Shown here piece after piece: positions 18,817-27,303 of a stretch of DNA of 64,000 nucleotides (position 1 is the stretch's first letter; each line of letters starts with the position of its first letter). The notes under the pieces were generated by a model, which was not told the origin of the DNA, did no database searches, and worked only from the letters and a program-made list of their open reading frames with translations. A program made the position numbers and the translations under genes. Source of the DNA: an uncultured Paracoccaceae bacterium. Its GTDB lineage: Bacteria > Pseudomonadota > Alphaproteobacteria > Rhodobacterales > Rhodobacteraceae. Location: NCBI GenBank assembly GCA_947488605.1, contig CANKZJ010000003.1, forward strand, positions 372,001-436,000. The letters are read 5' to 3'.

Positions 18817-19212
18817 TCAGTGCTCTTCATACCATTCAACGATGTAGTCGTGCAGCATCCATGGTGACGGCGCTTCAAGTTCATGATCTGTTTGTCCTGT
18901 GAGAATGAAGAACGATGTCTCCATCTCGTCCATATGCCAACTGCCAAGCGCCTCACCGTCGATGGTCATCACATCGCCATTGTAAGGTTCATGAAAGTAT
19001 CCGGTAAGGAGGATACCGCTACGGACAATGCCTCCGGCATCTATATAGCCACAGATTGCCTTGAAGTTCTCTTGCAAGGCTGAAATGGACTTGCCCGAAA
19101 AACGGCCTTGTTCATAGCCTTTGTATTTCAAAGTTGCATGATACGAGTTCGGATTGCCACTGGCTTCCATATCGCAGGTCAAGTTGCCGTGTGTTTCGGT
19201 GATTACATGCAT
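18817..19212 (-). CDS. Small protein of unknown family, copy B
   Basis: 131 residues, paralogous to the protein at 13169 across its whole length (about 62% identity by eye). It has the same conserved blocks: ETHGNLTCD, YKGYEQGRFSG, YIDAGGIVR, PSPWMLHD. It is first in a probable operon with the trypsin-like protease. The same family next to a nuclease operon and a protease gene suggests a shared accessory role. No known function. Confidence 0.7.
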   Translation of the reverse strand: MHVITETHGNLTCDMEASGNPNSYHATLKYKGYEQGRFSGKSISALQENFKAICGYIDAGGIVRSGILLTGYFHEPYNGDVMTIDGEALGSWHMDEMETSFFILTGQTDHELEAPSPWMLHDYIVEWYEEH

Positions 19213-19306
19213 TCGAATACCTTGTTTAAATAAGTTATATGAGCGTCCAAATGATCAGTTGTCAAAGTTTCCTCTTACCCGATTTGACTGGCCGCACTGC
19301 AGCATG

Positions 19307-19327
19307 GCTGCCGGTACGTCCGGCAGC
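19307..19327. terminator. Perfect hairpin downstream of the PLD gene
   Basis: An 8-bp stem GCTGCCGG/CCGGCAGC with loop TACGT, located in the 170-bp spacer after the stop codon of the minus-strand PLD-family gene. It has no T-tract on either strand, so it is either a weak terminator or another structured element. Confidence 0.4.
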
Positions 19328-19382
19328 GTGTTTCGGAAGGGTCAACTTTAGCGATTTTGCCTGCTCATTTCCCGTTATTGTT

Positions 19383-20936
19383 CTACAACAACCATTCGAT
19401 TGGTAAGATTCCAACAACGGCGTAAGCAATTTGTTGGAACCATGATGCGTCGGGCTCTTCTTGGTAGATGATTACTTCGCCATTTGCACGGTCCTCCTGC
19501 CAGATCATTTTTCCTTCCGGAGTGAGTTTTGGCTGATAGCTGACCGCTGATATCTGATCGTCGAAGCTTACGGCTACGCGCGAAGCCATGGTTGGACTAT
19601 CAATCAGGAAGCCCATTTCGCAGTTTAGGATCGCCGAACGTGGATCGAAATTGAATGACCCAATGAATAGACGTTCACCATCGATTGCGAAGGTTTTCGC
19701 GTGCAGGCTGGCACCCGACAGACCAAGTGGCAAGAGCTGCAAGTCGTCCGATTGTTGGTCTCCACGCAGCTTCATTTCGAAAAGCTCTACACCGCCTTCC
19801 AGAAGTTCGCGGCGGTACCGGCTGTAGCCTGCATGAACCAGAAAGACGTCCGTCGTGTTGAGCGCATTGGTCAAGATCCGGACGCGCTTGCCGTCCGCGA
19901 CCAAAGTGTTGAAGAAATCTGTTCCTGCCTGACCGGGTACAAAGTAGGCGGACGCGAGATCAAGGGTTTCTCGGACGCCTCCCAAGATTTCGCCCAGGCG
20001 GGTAATCATAAGTTGATCACCCGTCGCCACACCTTCACCCTTGATTGGGTCATCTGCGATAACCTGAACGTCTGTCCATTCCAATGCGACATCACCAGCC
20101 ATGAAGCGTTCAGTACCGCTCGTCGTACTTTCGACGATCTGCTGTGCTTCGGGCGTGCCACTGATCGAGCTGACCCGATCCGTGAATGCATCGGCGTCTC
20201 CTGCTCCACTGACGATTTGGCCAATGTCAAAGACAGAATTGCTGTTCCAATAATCGTCAAAGATTGCTGCGGTTTCTCCCACGACGCTGCCAGTCGCGAT
20301 GGCATCCATGTCGAGATAAAAAACATCCTCGCCAACCTGAAAATACTCATCACCAATGTTTCTGCCGCCAATGATTGCGACTGCACCATCAGCAATAAGC
20401 GATTTGTTATGCATGCGACGGTTCATTCGGAAAAAATCGAAGGCATAACCAAGCATCTTCGGGTTGCGCACAGTCGATGGATTAAACAGCCGAACTTCAA
20501 AACCCTGCTGGGCATGTAAGACGGTCAAATAGTCATCCATTCCCGGAACACCATTGTCATCGACAAGCAGGCGGACACGCACCCCGCGCTCCGCCGCGCG
20601 GCGTAACGCATCAAGCAATAAGATGCCCGAGATATCATCGTGCCAGATGTAATATTGCAGATCGAGAGACACCTCCGCGGCGTCGATCAAAGCCAAGCGG
20701 CTACCGAGAGCGTCTTCCCCAGATGCAAGCGGAAGAACTCCGGACTGTCCTTCTGGATGCGCAGCCATGCTGCTTGCCATCAGCGCACCCATTCTGGTGT
20801 CAGTAGTCGCCGAAATAGCGGCACTGCGAACCCGGTCAGAAATATCTGGCAAAGGAAAAATAAAGCGTAGCGCAACGACTGCTACAATGCAGCAGGCTGA
20901 TATCCAGAAGACCGCTTTGATAAGTTTTCGTACCAT
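19383..20936 (-). CDS. Phospholipase D / cardiolipin synthase-family protein
   Basis: 517 residues. An N-terminal membrane helix (VFWISACCIVAVVALRF) precedes two PLD domains, each with an intact HKD motif: HNKSLIAD...GGRN and HAKTFAID...GSFN. Two HKD motifs form one active site, as in cardiolipin synthases of the ClsC type and other PLD-family phosphatidyltransferases. It is inside the transposon and not the only plausible housekeeping copy. No partner gene is obvious; the upstream DUF1772/MarR genes are on the same strand with an 86-nt gap. Confidence 0.85.
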   Translation of the reverse strand: MVRKLIKAVFWISACCIVAVVALRFIFPLPDISDRVRSAAISATTDTRMGALMASSMAAHPEGQSGVLPLASGEDALGSRLALIDAAEVSLDLQYYIWHDDISGILLLDALRRAAERGVRVRLLVDDNGVPGMDDYLTVLHAQQGFEVRLFNPSTVRNPKMLGYAFDFFRMNRRMHNKSLIADGAVAIIGGRNIGDEYFQVGEDVFYLDMDAIATGSVVGETAAIFDDYWNSNSVFDIGQIVSGAGDADAFTDRVSSISGTPEAQQIVESTTSGTERFMAGDVALEWTDVQVIADDPIKGEGVATGDQLMITRLGEILGGVRETLDLASAYFVPGQAGTDFFNTLVADGKRVRILTNALNTTDVFLVHAGYSRYRRELLEGGVELFEMKLRGDQQSDDLQLLPLGLSGASLHAKTFAIDGERLFIGSFNFDPRSAILNCEMGFLIDSPTMASRVAVSFDDQISAVSYQPKLTPEGKMIWQEDRANGEVIIYQEEPDASWFQQIAYAVVGILPIEWLL

Positions 20937-21022
20937 GCGCTTAAGTCTCCTAGGCTTGGTTTAGACGTGTTGACGTTGATAATAGAGACGGCTCGCCTTC
21001 CCTAATTCTTTGGAGAGCCCGT

Positions 21023-21517
21023 CTAGGTCAACGCTTCCGGTTCCGTTCGCAACGCAAGTGCAACAAACGTTAGAGAGACACCGCTTGAAAGAACGCGAAG
21101 CCAGTTCCACTTTTGCCAATCAATGGAATAAGCATCCCAAAGATCACTCAGCATTTCCTGATCCGGTGAAATCACCAACCCATCTAGGACATTGTTAAGA
21201 GGGACGTTGAGCGTCAGTGTGACACCCAACATAACGATCCAACCCAGTAGTCCGAGGAAAAGCCAATTGCGTTGCATGGCAGATTTCCAATGCAAGGTTG
21301 CGGCGATCAGGATCGCAATTGGTGTGCCCATCAATGCGACGAAGAACAAAGACTGTTTGTTGGCGCGACCAATGTCTTGATTGGCTGTGATCGCGGCATA
21401 GGGTTCGGTCAGATCCAAGCCTGGCATGATCGACACCGACATCGTGAAATAGAAGCCGAACAGCACTCCCGTGCCAAGAATCGCGGCGATCAGAGTCGCC
21501 AGTTTCAAGCTTTTCAT
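21023..21517 (-). CDS. DUF1772-family membrane protein
   Basis: 164 residues with four membrane helices and the DUF1772 layout (MSVSIMPGL near the first helix, then NVPLNN). Members are small membrane proteins linked to anthrone-oxygenase-like or redox functions; activity here is not proven. The start is ATG 21517 (MKSLKLA). It lies 10 nt after the MarR gene, so it is probably cotranscribed and self-regulated with it. A related helical protein is at 23921. Confidence 0.72.
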   Translation of the reverse strand: MKSLKLATLIAAILGTGVLFGFYFTMSVSIMPGLDLTEPYAAITANQDIGRANKQSLFFVALMGTPIAILIAATLHWKSAMQRNWLFLGLLGWIVMLGVTLTLNVPLNNVLDGLVISPDQEMLSDLWDAYSIDWQKWNWLRVLSSGVSLTFVALALRTEPEALT

Positions 21518-21527
21518 TGTCGTTACC

Positions 21528-21974
21528 TCAAGTTGAGGCAACACCTGCGACTTTCTGCAAAAGAGCCATGACGGTTGAGCGGTCTTTATTATCCAAATCT
21601 CTCAAAACATCATCGTTTACGTCTTTGACGATGGCCGGAAGTTCACCTGCCTTGTCGCGACCTTGGTCCGTTAGGAAAACCAAAAACGAACGACGACTAT
21701 TGGGGTCAGGCCGACGTTCAGCGAGGCCTGCTTCGACCAGCGCATCTACATTGCGGCTCGTGAAATATTCAGGAAAATTAAGCCTTTGCCCAATTTCACG
21801 CTGATTGATGCCGTCCTGCTGGCCGAGCATCATCAAATTGGCGAAGATCTTGATATCTACACCAATTTTCTCAAGCTCAACCTTCATCTTACCGTCAAGC
21901 GTCCGCGCGATCGTTTGGATCAGATAACCGAAGCTCTCTTCTCGTCGATGATCTTTCAGTTCGATTTGTGTCAT
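21528..21974 (-). CDS. MarR-family transcriptional regulator
   Basis: 148 residues with a winged-helix DNA-binding core (GINQREIGQRLNFPEYFTSRNVDALVEAGLAERR.. and the wing DPNSRRSFLVFLT). The start is ATG 21974, with a G-rich ribosome site upstream; the longer frame adds a cysteine-rich leader that overlaps the operator region. Divergent from the EF-hand/flavocytochrome operon, with inverted and direct repeats between them, so it likely represses both directions. No ligand can be inferred. Confidence 0.87.
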   Translation of the reverse strand: MTQIELKDHRREESFGYLIQTIARTLDGKMKVELEKIGVDIKIFANLMMLGQQDGINQREIGQRLNFPEYFTSRNVDALVEAGLAERRPDPNSRRSFLVFLTDQGRDKAGELPAIVKDVNDDVLRDLDNKDRSTVMALLQKVAGVAST

Positions 21975-22041
21975 CAGGAAACATCCCCTGATCATCGGCA
22001 TAGCTCCAATGCTTGCAGTAAACAAGTGTTGCGTTTGTTTT

Positions 22042-22085
22042 TTGCATTTACAAGCCTTACAAATGCAAGTATCGCATATGCAAGT
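22042..22085. promoter_or_regulatory. Candidate MarR operator
   Basis: Perfect inverted repeat TTGCATTT (22042-22049) / AAATGCAA (22061-22068), overlapped by a direct repeat ATGCAAGT at 22063-22070 and 22078-22085. It lies in the 153-bp spacer between the divergent MarR and EF-hand genes. Confidence 0.6.
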
Positions 22086-22127
22086 CAAGACTCTGAAATC
22101 AAATACCACTTCATAGGGAGCTTCAAA

Positions 22128-22628
22128 ATGCGTTCAGCAACCCAAACCATTATCAGTTCAATGCTTGTCACGGGTCTCTTGGCGGCACCTCTTTTTGCTC
22201 AGGAAAAGAGCGAAGGTCGTCTTATCGCCGAGGCTGCCTTTGCAAACCTTGCCGGGTCAGAGCGTGGCTGGATCGACCAAGGCGGTTTCACCAATTTTGG
22301 TGGCGATGCGTTTGCGGCCATGGACTATGACGAAGATCTGAAGCTGTCTCTCAGCGAGTTCCTTGTCTTCGACACAGGTATGCGTGCGGTTGCTGAAGAG
22401 GCAGGCCGCTTGGACAACCATGACACCGCCATGCGGATTGTATTCGCCTTCTGGGATCGCGATGGTGACGGGTTTGTCTCCAAATCCGAACACACCCGTT
22501 CGCTCAGCTATGATTTTCAGCGTGCTGACATCAACGATGATGCCCGCCTTGATCTCGAAGAATTCACAACTGGTTTCACGCTGATGGTGGCACTTCGTGC
22601 AGCCATCAACCCGGCACCGGTGGAATAA
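22128..22628 (+). CDS. Secreted EF-hand calcium-binding protein
   Basis: 166 residues. The signal peptide (MRSATQTIISSMLVTGLLAAPLFAQ) is followed by EF-hand loops: DYDEDLKLSLSEF, DRDGDGFVSKSEH and DINDDARLDLEEF. The second is the most canonical. The start is ATG 22128 with AGGGAG ahead. First gene of the plus-strand operon containing the flavocytochrome at 22655. A periplasmic calcium-sensing partner for that reductase is possible, by analogy with eukaryotic NOX5-type oxidases where EF-hands and the oxidase are fused. Confidence 0.82.
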   Translation: MRSATQTIISSMLVTGLLAAPLFAQEKSEGRLIAEAAFANLAGSERGWIDQGGFTNFGGDAFAAMDYDEDLKLSLSEFLVFDTGMRAVAEEAGRLDNHDTAMRIVFAFWDRDGDGFVSKSEHTRSLSYDFQRADINDDARLDLEEFTTGFTLMVALRAAINPAPVE

Positions 22629-22654
22629 GCCAGCCAAAAAGGGAGGGGCCAGCT

Positions 22655-23914
22655 ATGCTTCAGAAAAAGGGTATCTTTGCCATTGTCGGACTGGTTCTGG
22701 TCTTTGCAGTGGTTCATCTTGCATTTCCACCAGAACAACATGATCCGCGCACAACCGGCACTGTAATGCTTGGTGGCATCGCGTTTCTGCTTATGACCAG
22801 TTCTATCTTCCTATCGACCAGGCTTGAGGTGTTTGAAGACTGGTTTGGCGGTCTTGACCGGATGTATCAGGTTCACCGCGTTGCAGGCGTCTTTGCCGCG
22901 CTGACGGCCCTTGTTCATTTCTTCGGTGTTCCCAAGGAATTGCCGGAAGGGGTGGACCCCGTAGCGAATGCGATCTTCCCGTCCGGTCCATTGGGTATGT
23001 TGGGTCTGATTTTTCTTGTGATCGGGCTGTTCATCGCCTTGAACCGGAAAATCCGGTATTCTCGCTGGCGTCCCACACACAAGGTCATGGGTCTCGTGTA
23101 CTTCCTGATCATTGGTCACTTTATGACCGCACCGGGGATCTTCTTCGAACGGTTCAGCGCATCGGGGATCATCCTGATTATCGCTGCCGCTGTTGGTGTC
23201 GTCGCGTTGCTCTACTCGGTCTTCGGGATGAACAAGCGCACAGCGCTCCCCTTTGAGATTGAAGCGGTCAACGCACTGGAACGCGCGACAGAAGTTGTGC
23301 TAAAACCAGTCGATAAGATGCTCAATTTCAAACCCGGCCAATTCGCCTTCATCGAAGTTGAAGGCAAAGGCTGGAATGAGCCGCACCCATTTACGATTTC
23401 AAGTGCGCCGGGCGAAGACCGGCTTCGGATCACCATGAAGGTTCTCGGCGATTGGACGCGCAAAGTGCGTGAAGAGCTTAAGCCCGGCGGCAAGGTTCAA
23501 GTGCGCGGGCCATATGGCCGGTTTGACACGACCACGGCGGGCAAAAAGCAAATCTGGCTGGCTGGTGGTATCGGCCTAACCCCTTTTCTTTCGAAAATCC
23601 GTGACATGAAGGAAGGCGATGATCGTCAAGTCCACCTCGTTTATGCTGCCCGCGAAGAACAGGACGCAATTTTCCTTGATGAACTAAAAGACCGTGCTGC
23701 CGCGCTCAGCAATGTGACGTTGGTTCCGCTGTTCTCTGCCGAAGGAAACTTCGCCCGTGTCGATATGATGAAGCAAAAGCTGCCTGATCCGCTCGACACC
23801 TACGAGTACTTCATGTGCGGCCCGACACCGATGGTGAGCGGCATCATGGCAGACCTCAAGAAAGAGGGCGTGAAGCGGGCCAACATCCACACCGAAGCCT
23901 TTGAGTTCCGGTGA
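22655..23914 (+). CDS. Ferric reductase-like transmembrane flavocytochrome
   Basis: 419 residues. The N-terminal half has about six membrane helices with haem-ligand histidines (VHRVAGVFAALTALVHFFG, then HKVMGLVYFLIIGHF). The C-terminal half is a ferredoxin-reductase module: FAD-binding HPFTISSAP, nucleotide-binding GGIGLTPFLS and MCGPTPMV. It is predicted to carry electrons from cytosolic NAD(P)H across the membrane to an outer acceptor (iron, oxygen or a quinone); which one is unknown. Lies 26 nt after the EF-hand gene. Confidence 0.88.
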   Translation: MLQKKGIFAIVGLVLVFAVVHLAFPPEQHDPRTTGTVMLGGIAFLLMTSSIFLSTRLEVFEDWFGGLDRMYQVHRVAGVFAALTALVHFFGVPKELPEGVDPVANAIFPSGPLGMLGLIFLVIGLFIALNRKIRYSRWRPTHKVMGLVYFLIIGHFMTAPGIFFERFSASGIILIIAAAVGVVALLYSVFGMNKRTALPFEIEAVNALERATEVVLKPVDKMLNFKPGQFAFIEVEGKGWNEPHPFTISSAPGEDRLRITMKVLGDWTRKVREELKPGGKVQVRGPYGRFDTTTAGKKQIWLAGGIGLTPFLSKIRDMKEGDDRQVHLVYAAREEQDAIFLDELKDRAAALSNVTLVPLFSAEGNFARVDMMKQKLPDPLDTYEYFMCGPTPMVSGIMADLKKEGVKRANIHTEAFEFR

Positions 23915-23920
23915 AGCACA

Positions 23921-24382
23921 ATGAAAAAGTTTGAACCCTCCCTGCAACTGATCGCCCTGCTTGGCGGGGCGGTCACTTTTGGGACCGCTTACTATCTTCT
24001 GTTTCTAGCGCATCCGGCTTGGTCCGCTGCACCGTTCGAGGCATTCCTGCCGGTGTTCCAAGGTGTCATCCTGAAAATCGGCATGAGCCAGATCATCGTG
24101 TCCAACGTAGCACTTGTGGCTTGTGTCGTCCTGTTCTTCATCTCGAAGGATTGGTCTTGGCTCTTTGCCGTCGCAATGCTGCTGGTGAGCCTTCCGGTGA
24201 CGATTTACCTGCTCATGCCCCTCAACTTCGCCTTCATCGACGCAGTAGACCCGGACCTCGCTACCAAAGGGCCGGACATGCTCAAGAGCTGGGGCCTTTA
24301 TCAAATCATCCGCACAATCGCTGACGGTCTCGCCTTCGTGGCGATGTGCAAGCCGGTCATCTGGCCAAAACAACGGGCCTGA
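23921..24382 (+). CDS. Four-helix membrane protein (DUF1772-like)
   Basis: 153 residues with four hydrophobic helices and a conserved-looking loop MPLNFAFIDAVDPDL, similar in layout to the DUF1772 protein at 21023 (helix, MxxP/xxN loop, helix). It starts 6 nt after the flavocytochrome, so it is in the same operon. Probably a membrane partner; function not known. Confidence 0.65.
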   Translation: MKKFEPSLQLIALLGGAVTFGTAYYLLFLAHPAWSAAPFEAFLPVFQGVILKIGMSQIIVSNVALVACVVLFFISKDWSWLFAVAMLLVSLPVTIYLLMPLNFAFIDAVDPDLATKGPDMLKSWGLYQIIRTIADGLAFVAMCKPVIWPKQRA

Positions 24383-24403
24383 TCGGCCTTCAGGGAGAAA
24401 ACT

Positions 24404-24805
24404 ATGAAAGACGCACCATTCAATATCACGACGGTTCTGTTGGCGGTTCTTGGGGTCGGCCTTGTGGCAGGCGGCATCTGGGGAGCAATCCTCAGCGCCA
24501 TGGGCCTAACTGGCTTCTGGGGGATATTCCTCGCCGGTTGGCTGCCCGTCCCGCTGGCATCGCTGATCCGTCAGGGCGTTGCCAGCAGCGCGGCCAGTAT
24601 GGAAGGCGCTGGGGGTAGCTCGCCTATGGCGTTTTCCTTGCCGGTGCGCCTCGGTGTCGGGGCAGTGATCGCAGCGGGTATCGCCTACCTCTTCAGCCTA
24701 AGCGAATTCTACAGCTTCGGGTTCCTGATGGGCGCTGTCGCGAGCCTTTTGGTTCAGACCTTGCTCATTCTGATTTTCTACATCGCTGTTTCCATGCGCA
24801 AGTAA
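24404..24805 (+). CDS. Small membrane protein
   Basis: 133 residues with about four membrane helices and a glycine/serine-rich loop (SSAASMEGAGGSSP). No recognised family. Preceded by an AGGGAG ribosome site and 21 nt after the previous gene, so a member of the flavocytochrome operon. Confidence 0.6.
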   Translation: MKDAPFNITTVLLAVLGVGLVAGGIWGAILSAMGLTGFWGIFLAGWLPVPLASLIRQGVASSAASMEGAGGSSPMAFSLPVRLGVGAVIAAGIAYLFSLSEFYSFGFLMGAVASLLVQTLLILIFYIAVSMRK

Positions 24806-24819
24806 AAGGAGCTCCCACC

Positions 24820-25008
24820 ATGAACATTTGGCTGTTTGTTGTGATCCAAGCGATCACTTCTGTGATGATCACCTTCGCATTGTTCATCGTCATCCTGACG
24901 AATGACATGGCGACGGGCATGAATTTCCTGTGGGCATTCCTGATCGGTCAAGCGTTATCATTTCCAGCCGCGTGGCTCATCTACAAACGCATAAACATTA
25001 ATAAATGA
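24820..25008 (+). CDS. Two-helix membrane protein, DUF2798-like
   Basis: 62 residues with two membrane helices and a short tail KRININK. Size and pattern (FVVIQAITSVMITFALF... LSFPAAWLIYKR) resemble DUF2798 proteins. Strong AAAGGAG site before ATG 24820. Operon member; function unknown. Confidence 0.6.
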   Translation: MNIWLFVVIQAITSVMITFALFIVILTNDMATGMNFLWAFLIGQALSFPAAWLIYKRININK

Positions 25009-25055
25009 CGTTGGACATGCCGTTCATCCTTCCGCAGCAGAAGTGACCTTGTGCT

Positions 25056-25541
25056 ATGAAAAAACTGACCTCTTTCACCCACGAACTAGGCACCATCATG
25101 TATGTGGGCGGTATCCTTTCGCATATCGTAATCGGGATCATCTTTAGCCATAGCGATCCCGAGACGACGATCACTGTCTACACCTACAAGCTACAGAGCG
25201 CTTACATCCTGATCCTGCCCGGCCTAGGGATCAAGATCATCACCGACCTCATTTTGTGGTTTGGCTACCACGAACGTGCATGGTGGATGCGCTTGAAGCT
25301 CGTATGCACCGCGTTCCTGACGGTCAACGCTTTCGTTTTCCTCGTACCGATGATGCCGCAACTGCTGGCACTCGCGGAGGCGTCCATTCCGGCAGGCACA
25401 CTCAGCCAGGCATTCCTCGATCTGGAAGGTCGCGAAGCGCTTATCGGCATGTCCAACGTCATCCCCTTGATAACTGAAATGGTGATGGGTGCGTTCCGCC
25501 CAGCCCTGAGCCGCCAAGAGCGGTTGCAACGGACTGCATAG
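25056..25541 (+). CDS. Four-helix membrane protein (DUF2269-like)
   Basis: 161 residues with four membrane helices. It begins with a histidine-containing stretch (THELGTIMYVGGILSHIVIGI) that could bind haem, as in related DUF2269/CopD-like proteins, but this is not proven. Forty-seven nt after the previous gene; it ends 2 nt before the next. Operon member. Confidence 0.6.
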   Translation: MKKLTSFTHELGTIMYVGGILSHIVIGIIFSHSDPETTITVYTYKLQSAYILILPGLGIKIITDLILWFGYHERAWWMRLKLVCTAFLTVNAFVFLVPMMPQLLALAEASIPAGTLSQAFLDLEGREALIGMSNVIPLITEMVMGAFRPALSRQERLQRTA

Positions 25542-25543
25542 CA

Positions 25544-25747
25544 ATGGCCAGGGTCCCTATTTCAGCCGACACGATTGTCGATGATCTGCTGAGGGACAAA
25601 CCAGAATGTGCCCGACCCTTTCTTGACCACAAAATGCTCTGCGTTGGCTGCCCCGTCGCAAGGTTTCACGACCTCGCCTACGCCTGCGACAAGCATGACG
25701 TAGACCTGGCAACTTTCATCAATCAGCTAGAAGAAATTACAAAATGA
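25544..25747 (+). CDS. DUF1858 (redox disulfide) domain protein
   Basis: 67 residues matching the DUF1858 fold: a short helical domain with the CVGCP dithiol motif, found alone or fused to hybrid-cluster and ScdA-type iron-sulfur repair proteins. Cytosolic. It starts 2 nt after the previous stop and its own stop overlaps the next gene by 4 nt. The dithiol supports a redox role for this operon. Confidence 0.8.
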   Translation: MARVPISADTIVDDLLRDKPECARPFLDHKMLCVGCPVARFHDLAYACDKHDVDLATFINQLEEITK

Positions 25748-26025
25748 CATCCCAAAACTCCGTTCCCGCTCTTGAACTTCGAAATATTCTGGTGCCATGG
25801 AGGCTACTCCCAACAATCCTGAGCATCGAAGATAATCAGGCGGTTGCCGCACAGTCTATGGTATGTCTCGCTCTGCTTGCTGCCCTCTTTTTGGATCTGA
25901 CACTGATTGCAAGCTTCACCAGCATTGCCATGCTTTGGCTCTCGGCAGTCGCCGCAGCGGCCTACTGTGCCACCCTTCTCACACTCAGCTTTGTTATTCT
26001 CAATGCCCTTTCGATGCGGCGCTGA
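25744..26025 (+). CDS. Small membrane protein, last gene of the redox operon
   Basis: 93 residues with two membrane helices near the C-terminus (LALLAALFLDLTLIASF and LSAVAAAAYCATLLTLSFVILNAL). Unrecognised. ATGA overlap with the DUF1858 gene shows coupling. It ends the plus-strand run and faces the minus-strand DJ-1 gene. Confidence 0.5.
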   Translation: MTSQNSVPALELRNILVPWRLLPTILSIEDNQAVAAQSMVCLALLAALFLDLTLIASFTSIAMLWLSAVAAAAYCATLLTLSFVILNALSMRR

Positions 26026-26092
26026 TTTCGCTTTTAGGAAACTCAAATGAACCGTGGCCCGTTGCTGTTTCTTCCATCCATCGCTTCGGGCA

Positions 26093-26848
26093 TTATTGCA
26101 TCTGGATCTGCTCGCTGTTTCTGCCAAGCCTAATGCGTCCGACTGCTGCCATGGTTTCCGCATCTATCTCTTTTGTCATTGCGGAAAACGCCGCTACGAG
26201 CGCTGGATCGGCGCGTTCTGGCGTTCCACAATCGAAAGGTGGAGCGGGGTCGTATTCCATGCCGAGCTGCGTCATCTTCGCAACCATCTCGCCGCGTAAG
26301 GTAGCAAGAAGCGTCAGGCCGAAATCTAGTCCAGCTGTGACCCCACCACCCGTCATTCGATTCCGATCAATAACGACTCGCTCACGGGACGCCTCAACCC
26401 CCATCGCAGCCAGTGCATCATGGGCGCGCCAATGCGTTGCACCGCGATAGCCGTCAAGCAGCCCGGCGGCCGCCAGTATCAACGCGCCGGAACAGACAGA
26501 GGTGACATATTTGGCCTCCGCGGCTTTGTTGGTCAGGAACGTCAGGACCGCTTCATCTTCCATCCACTGCGCCGTCTGAAAACCGCCTGGAACGAAGAGA
26601 ACGTCAAGATCATCCGGACAATCCTCGAAGGTATGGGTTGGCATCACCGTGACACCGCTATCGGTCAGAATTGGTTCTTGGTTTTTCCACGCGAGGTAGG
26701 TTTCGCCATGCATGCCGAGCGCAGATTGAGGTCCTGCCATATCGAGCAGTGTCATACCTGGATAGATGAGCATAGCGATCCGCAATTGTTCGGGAATGTG
26801 CTTTTCACGCGCTTGTTCCCCAAGACTGGAGGTGGTTGGATTCGACAT
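26093..26848 (-). CDS. DJ-1/PfpI-family protein (isonitrile hydratase-like)
   Basis: 251 residues of a class I glutamine-amidotransferase-like fold. The nucleophile-elbow cysteine is in TSVCSGALIL and an acidic residue in LLDMAGPQSALG, the pattern of isonitrile hydratase and of GlxA N-terminal domains; no AraC DNA-binding domain follows, so it is an enzyme, not a GlxA regulator. The start is ATG 26848 (MSNPTTSS...) with CGGAG ahead. Probably last in the minus-strand operon led by the ArsR-like gene. Confidence 0.8.
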   Translation of the reverse strand: MSNPTTSSLGEQAREKHIPEQLRIAMLIYPGMTLLDMAGPQSALGMHGETYLAWKNQEPILTDSGVTVMPTHTFEDCPDDLDVLFVPGGFQTAQWMEDEAVLTFLTNKAAEAKYVTSVCSGALILAAAGLLDGYRGATHWRAHDALAAMGVEASRERVVIDRNRMTGGGVTAGLDFGLTLLATLRGEMVAKMTQLGMEYDPAPPFDCGTPERADPALVAAFSAMTKEIDAETMAAVGRIRLGRNSEQIQMQ

Positions 26849-26904
26849 GGTAAGTCTCCGTTCGTGTTTGAATTGAGCGCGCTGTGCCAAGCCCATTGGC
26901 AATT

Positions 26905-27303
26905 TTAGACAGCCTTGGTTGTGACCAACAGAACGACCACAGCTGTCAGCAAGAGGCCGATTGGCAAAATCCGTTGCATGATCTGATCGGGTTCTGGGTT
27001 CCTTTGGGAAATGCGCTTTCGGAGCCGCCCCGTGATCATGCCGTGAAGGCCAGATAACCCGATCACAAGCATGAGCTTCGCCCACAACCAACCGGACCCA
27101 AACCATGCCCCTTGCACGCCCAAAAGGATACCAAAGCCCCATGTCAGCAGCATCGCTGGCGTGGTTACACTGCGGTCGAACGACTTGATCATAGGGAGCG
27201 CGTCATTGCCGGACTGGCGCAATGACATCGCGGCAACGGTCATCCCTGATATCCAAACAATCACAGAAAGAATATGAGCCGCCTTAGCGATTTCGTAGAG
27301 CAT
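26905..27303 (-). CDS. CopD/HemJ-like membrane protein
   Basis: 132 residues, four membrane helices. The first helix has the histidine and tryptophan pattern KAAHILSVIVWISGM typical of CopD, HemJ and related haem-binding membrane proteins. The start is ATG 27303, overlapping the previous gene's stop codon. The partner of this family in the cluster is not clear. Confidence 0.7.
   Translation of the reverse strand: MLYEIAKAAHILSVIVWISGMTVAAMSLRQSGNDALPMIKSFDRSVTTPAMLLTWGFGILLGVQGAWFGSGWLWAKLMLVIGLSGLHGMITGRLRKRISQRNPEPDQIMQRILPIGLLLTAVVVLLVTTKAV

Noticed and set aside
19255-19270. TCAGTTGT followed by AAAGTTT at the border of the defence-like cargo, resembling half of the transposon-end site.
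   Set aside because: Only an 8-nt exact match with the rest misaligned; too short to claim a nested or former transposon end.
26093-26848. A GlxA-type AraC regulator.
   Set aside because: Only the DJ-1/PfpI domain is present; no helix-turn-helix follows.
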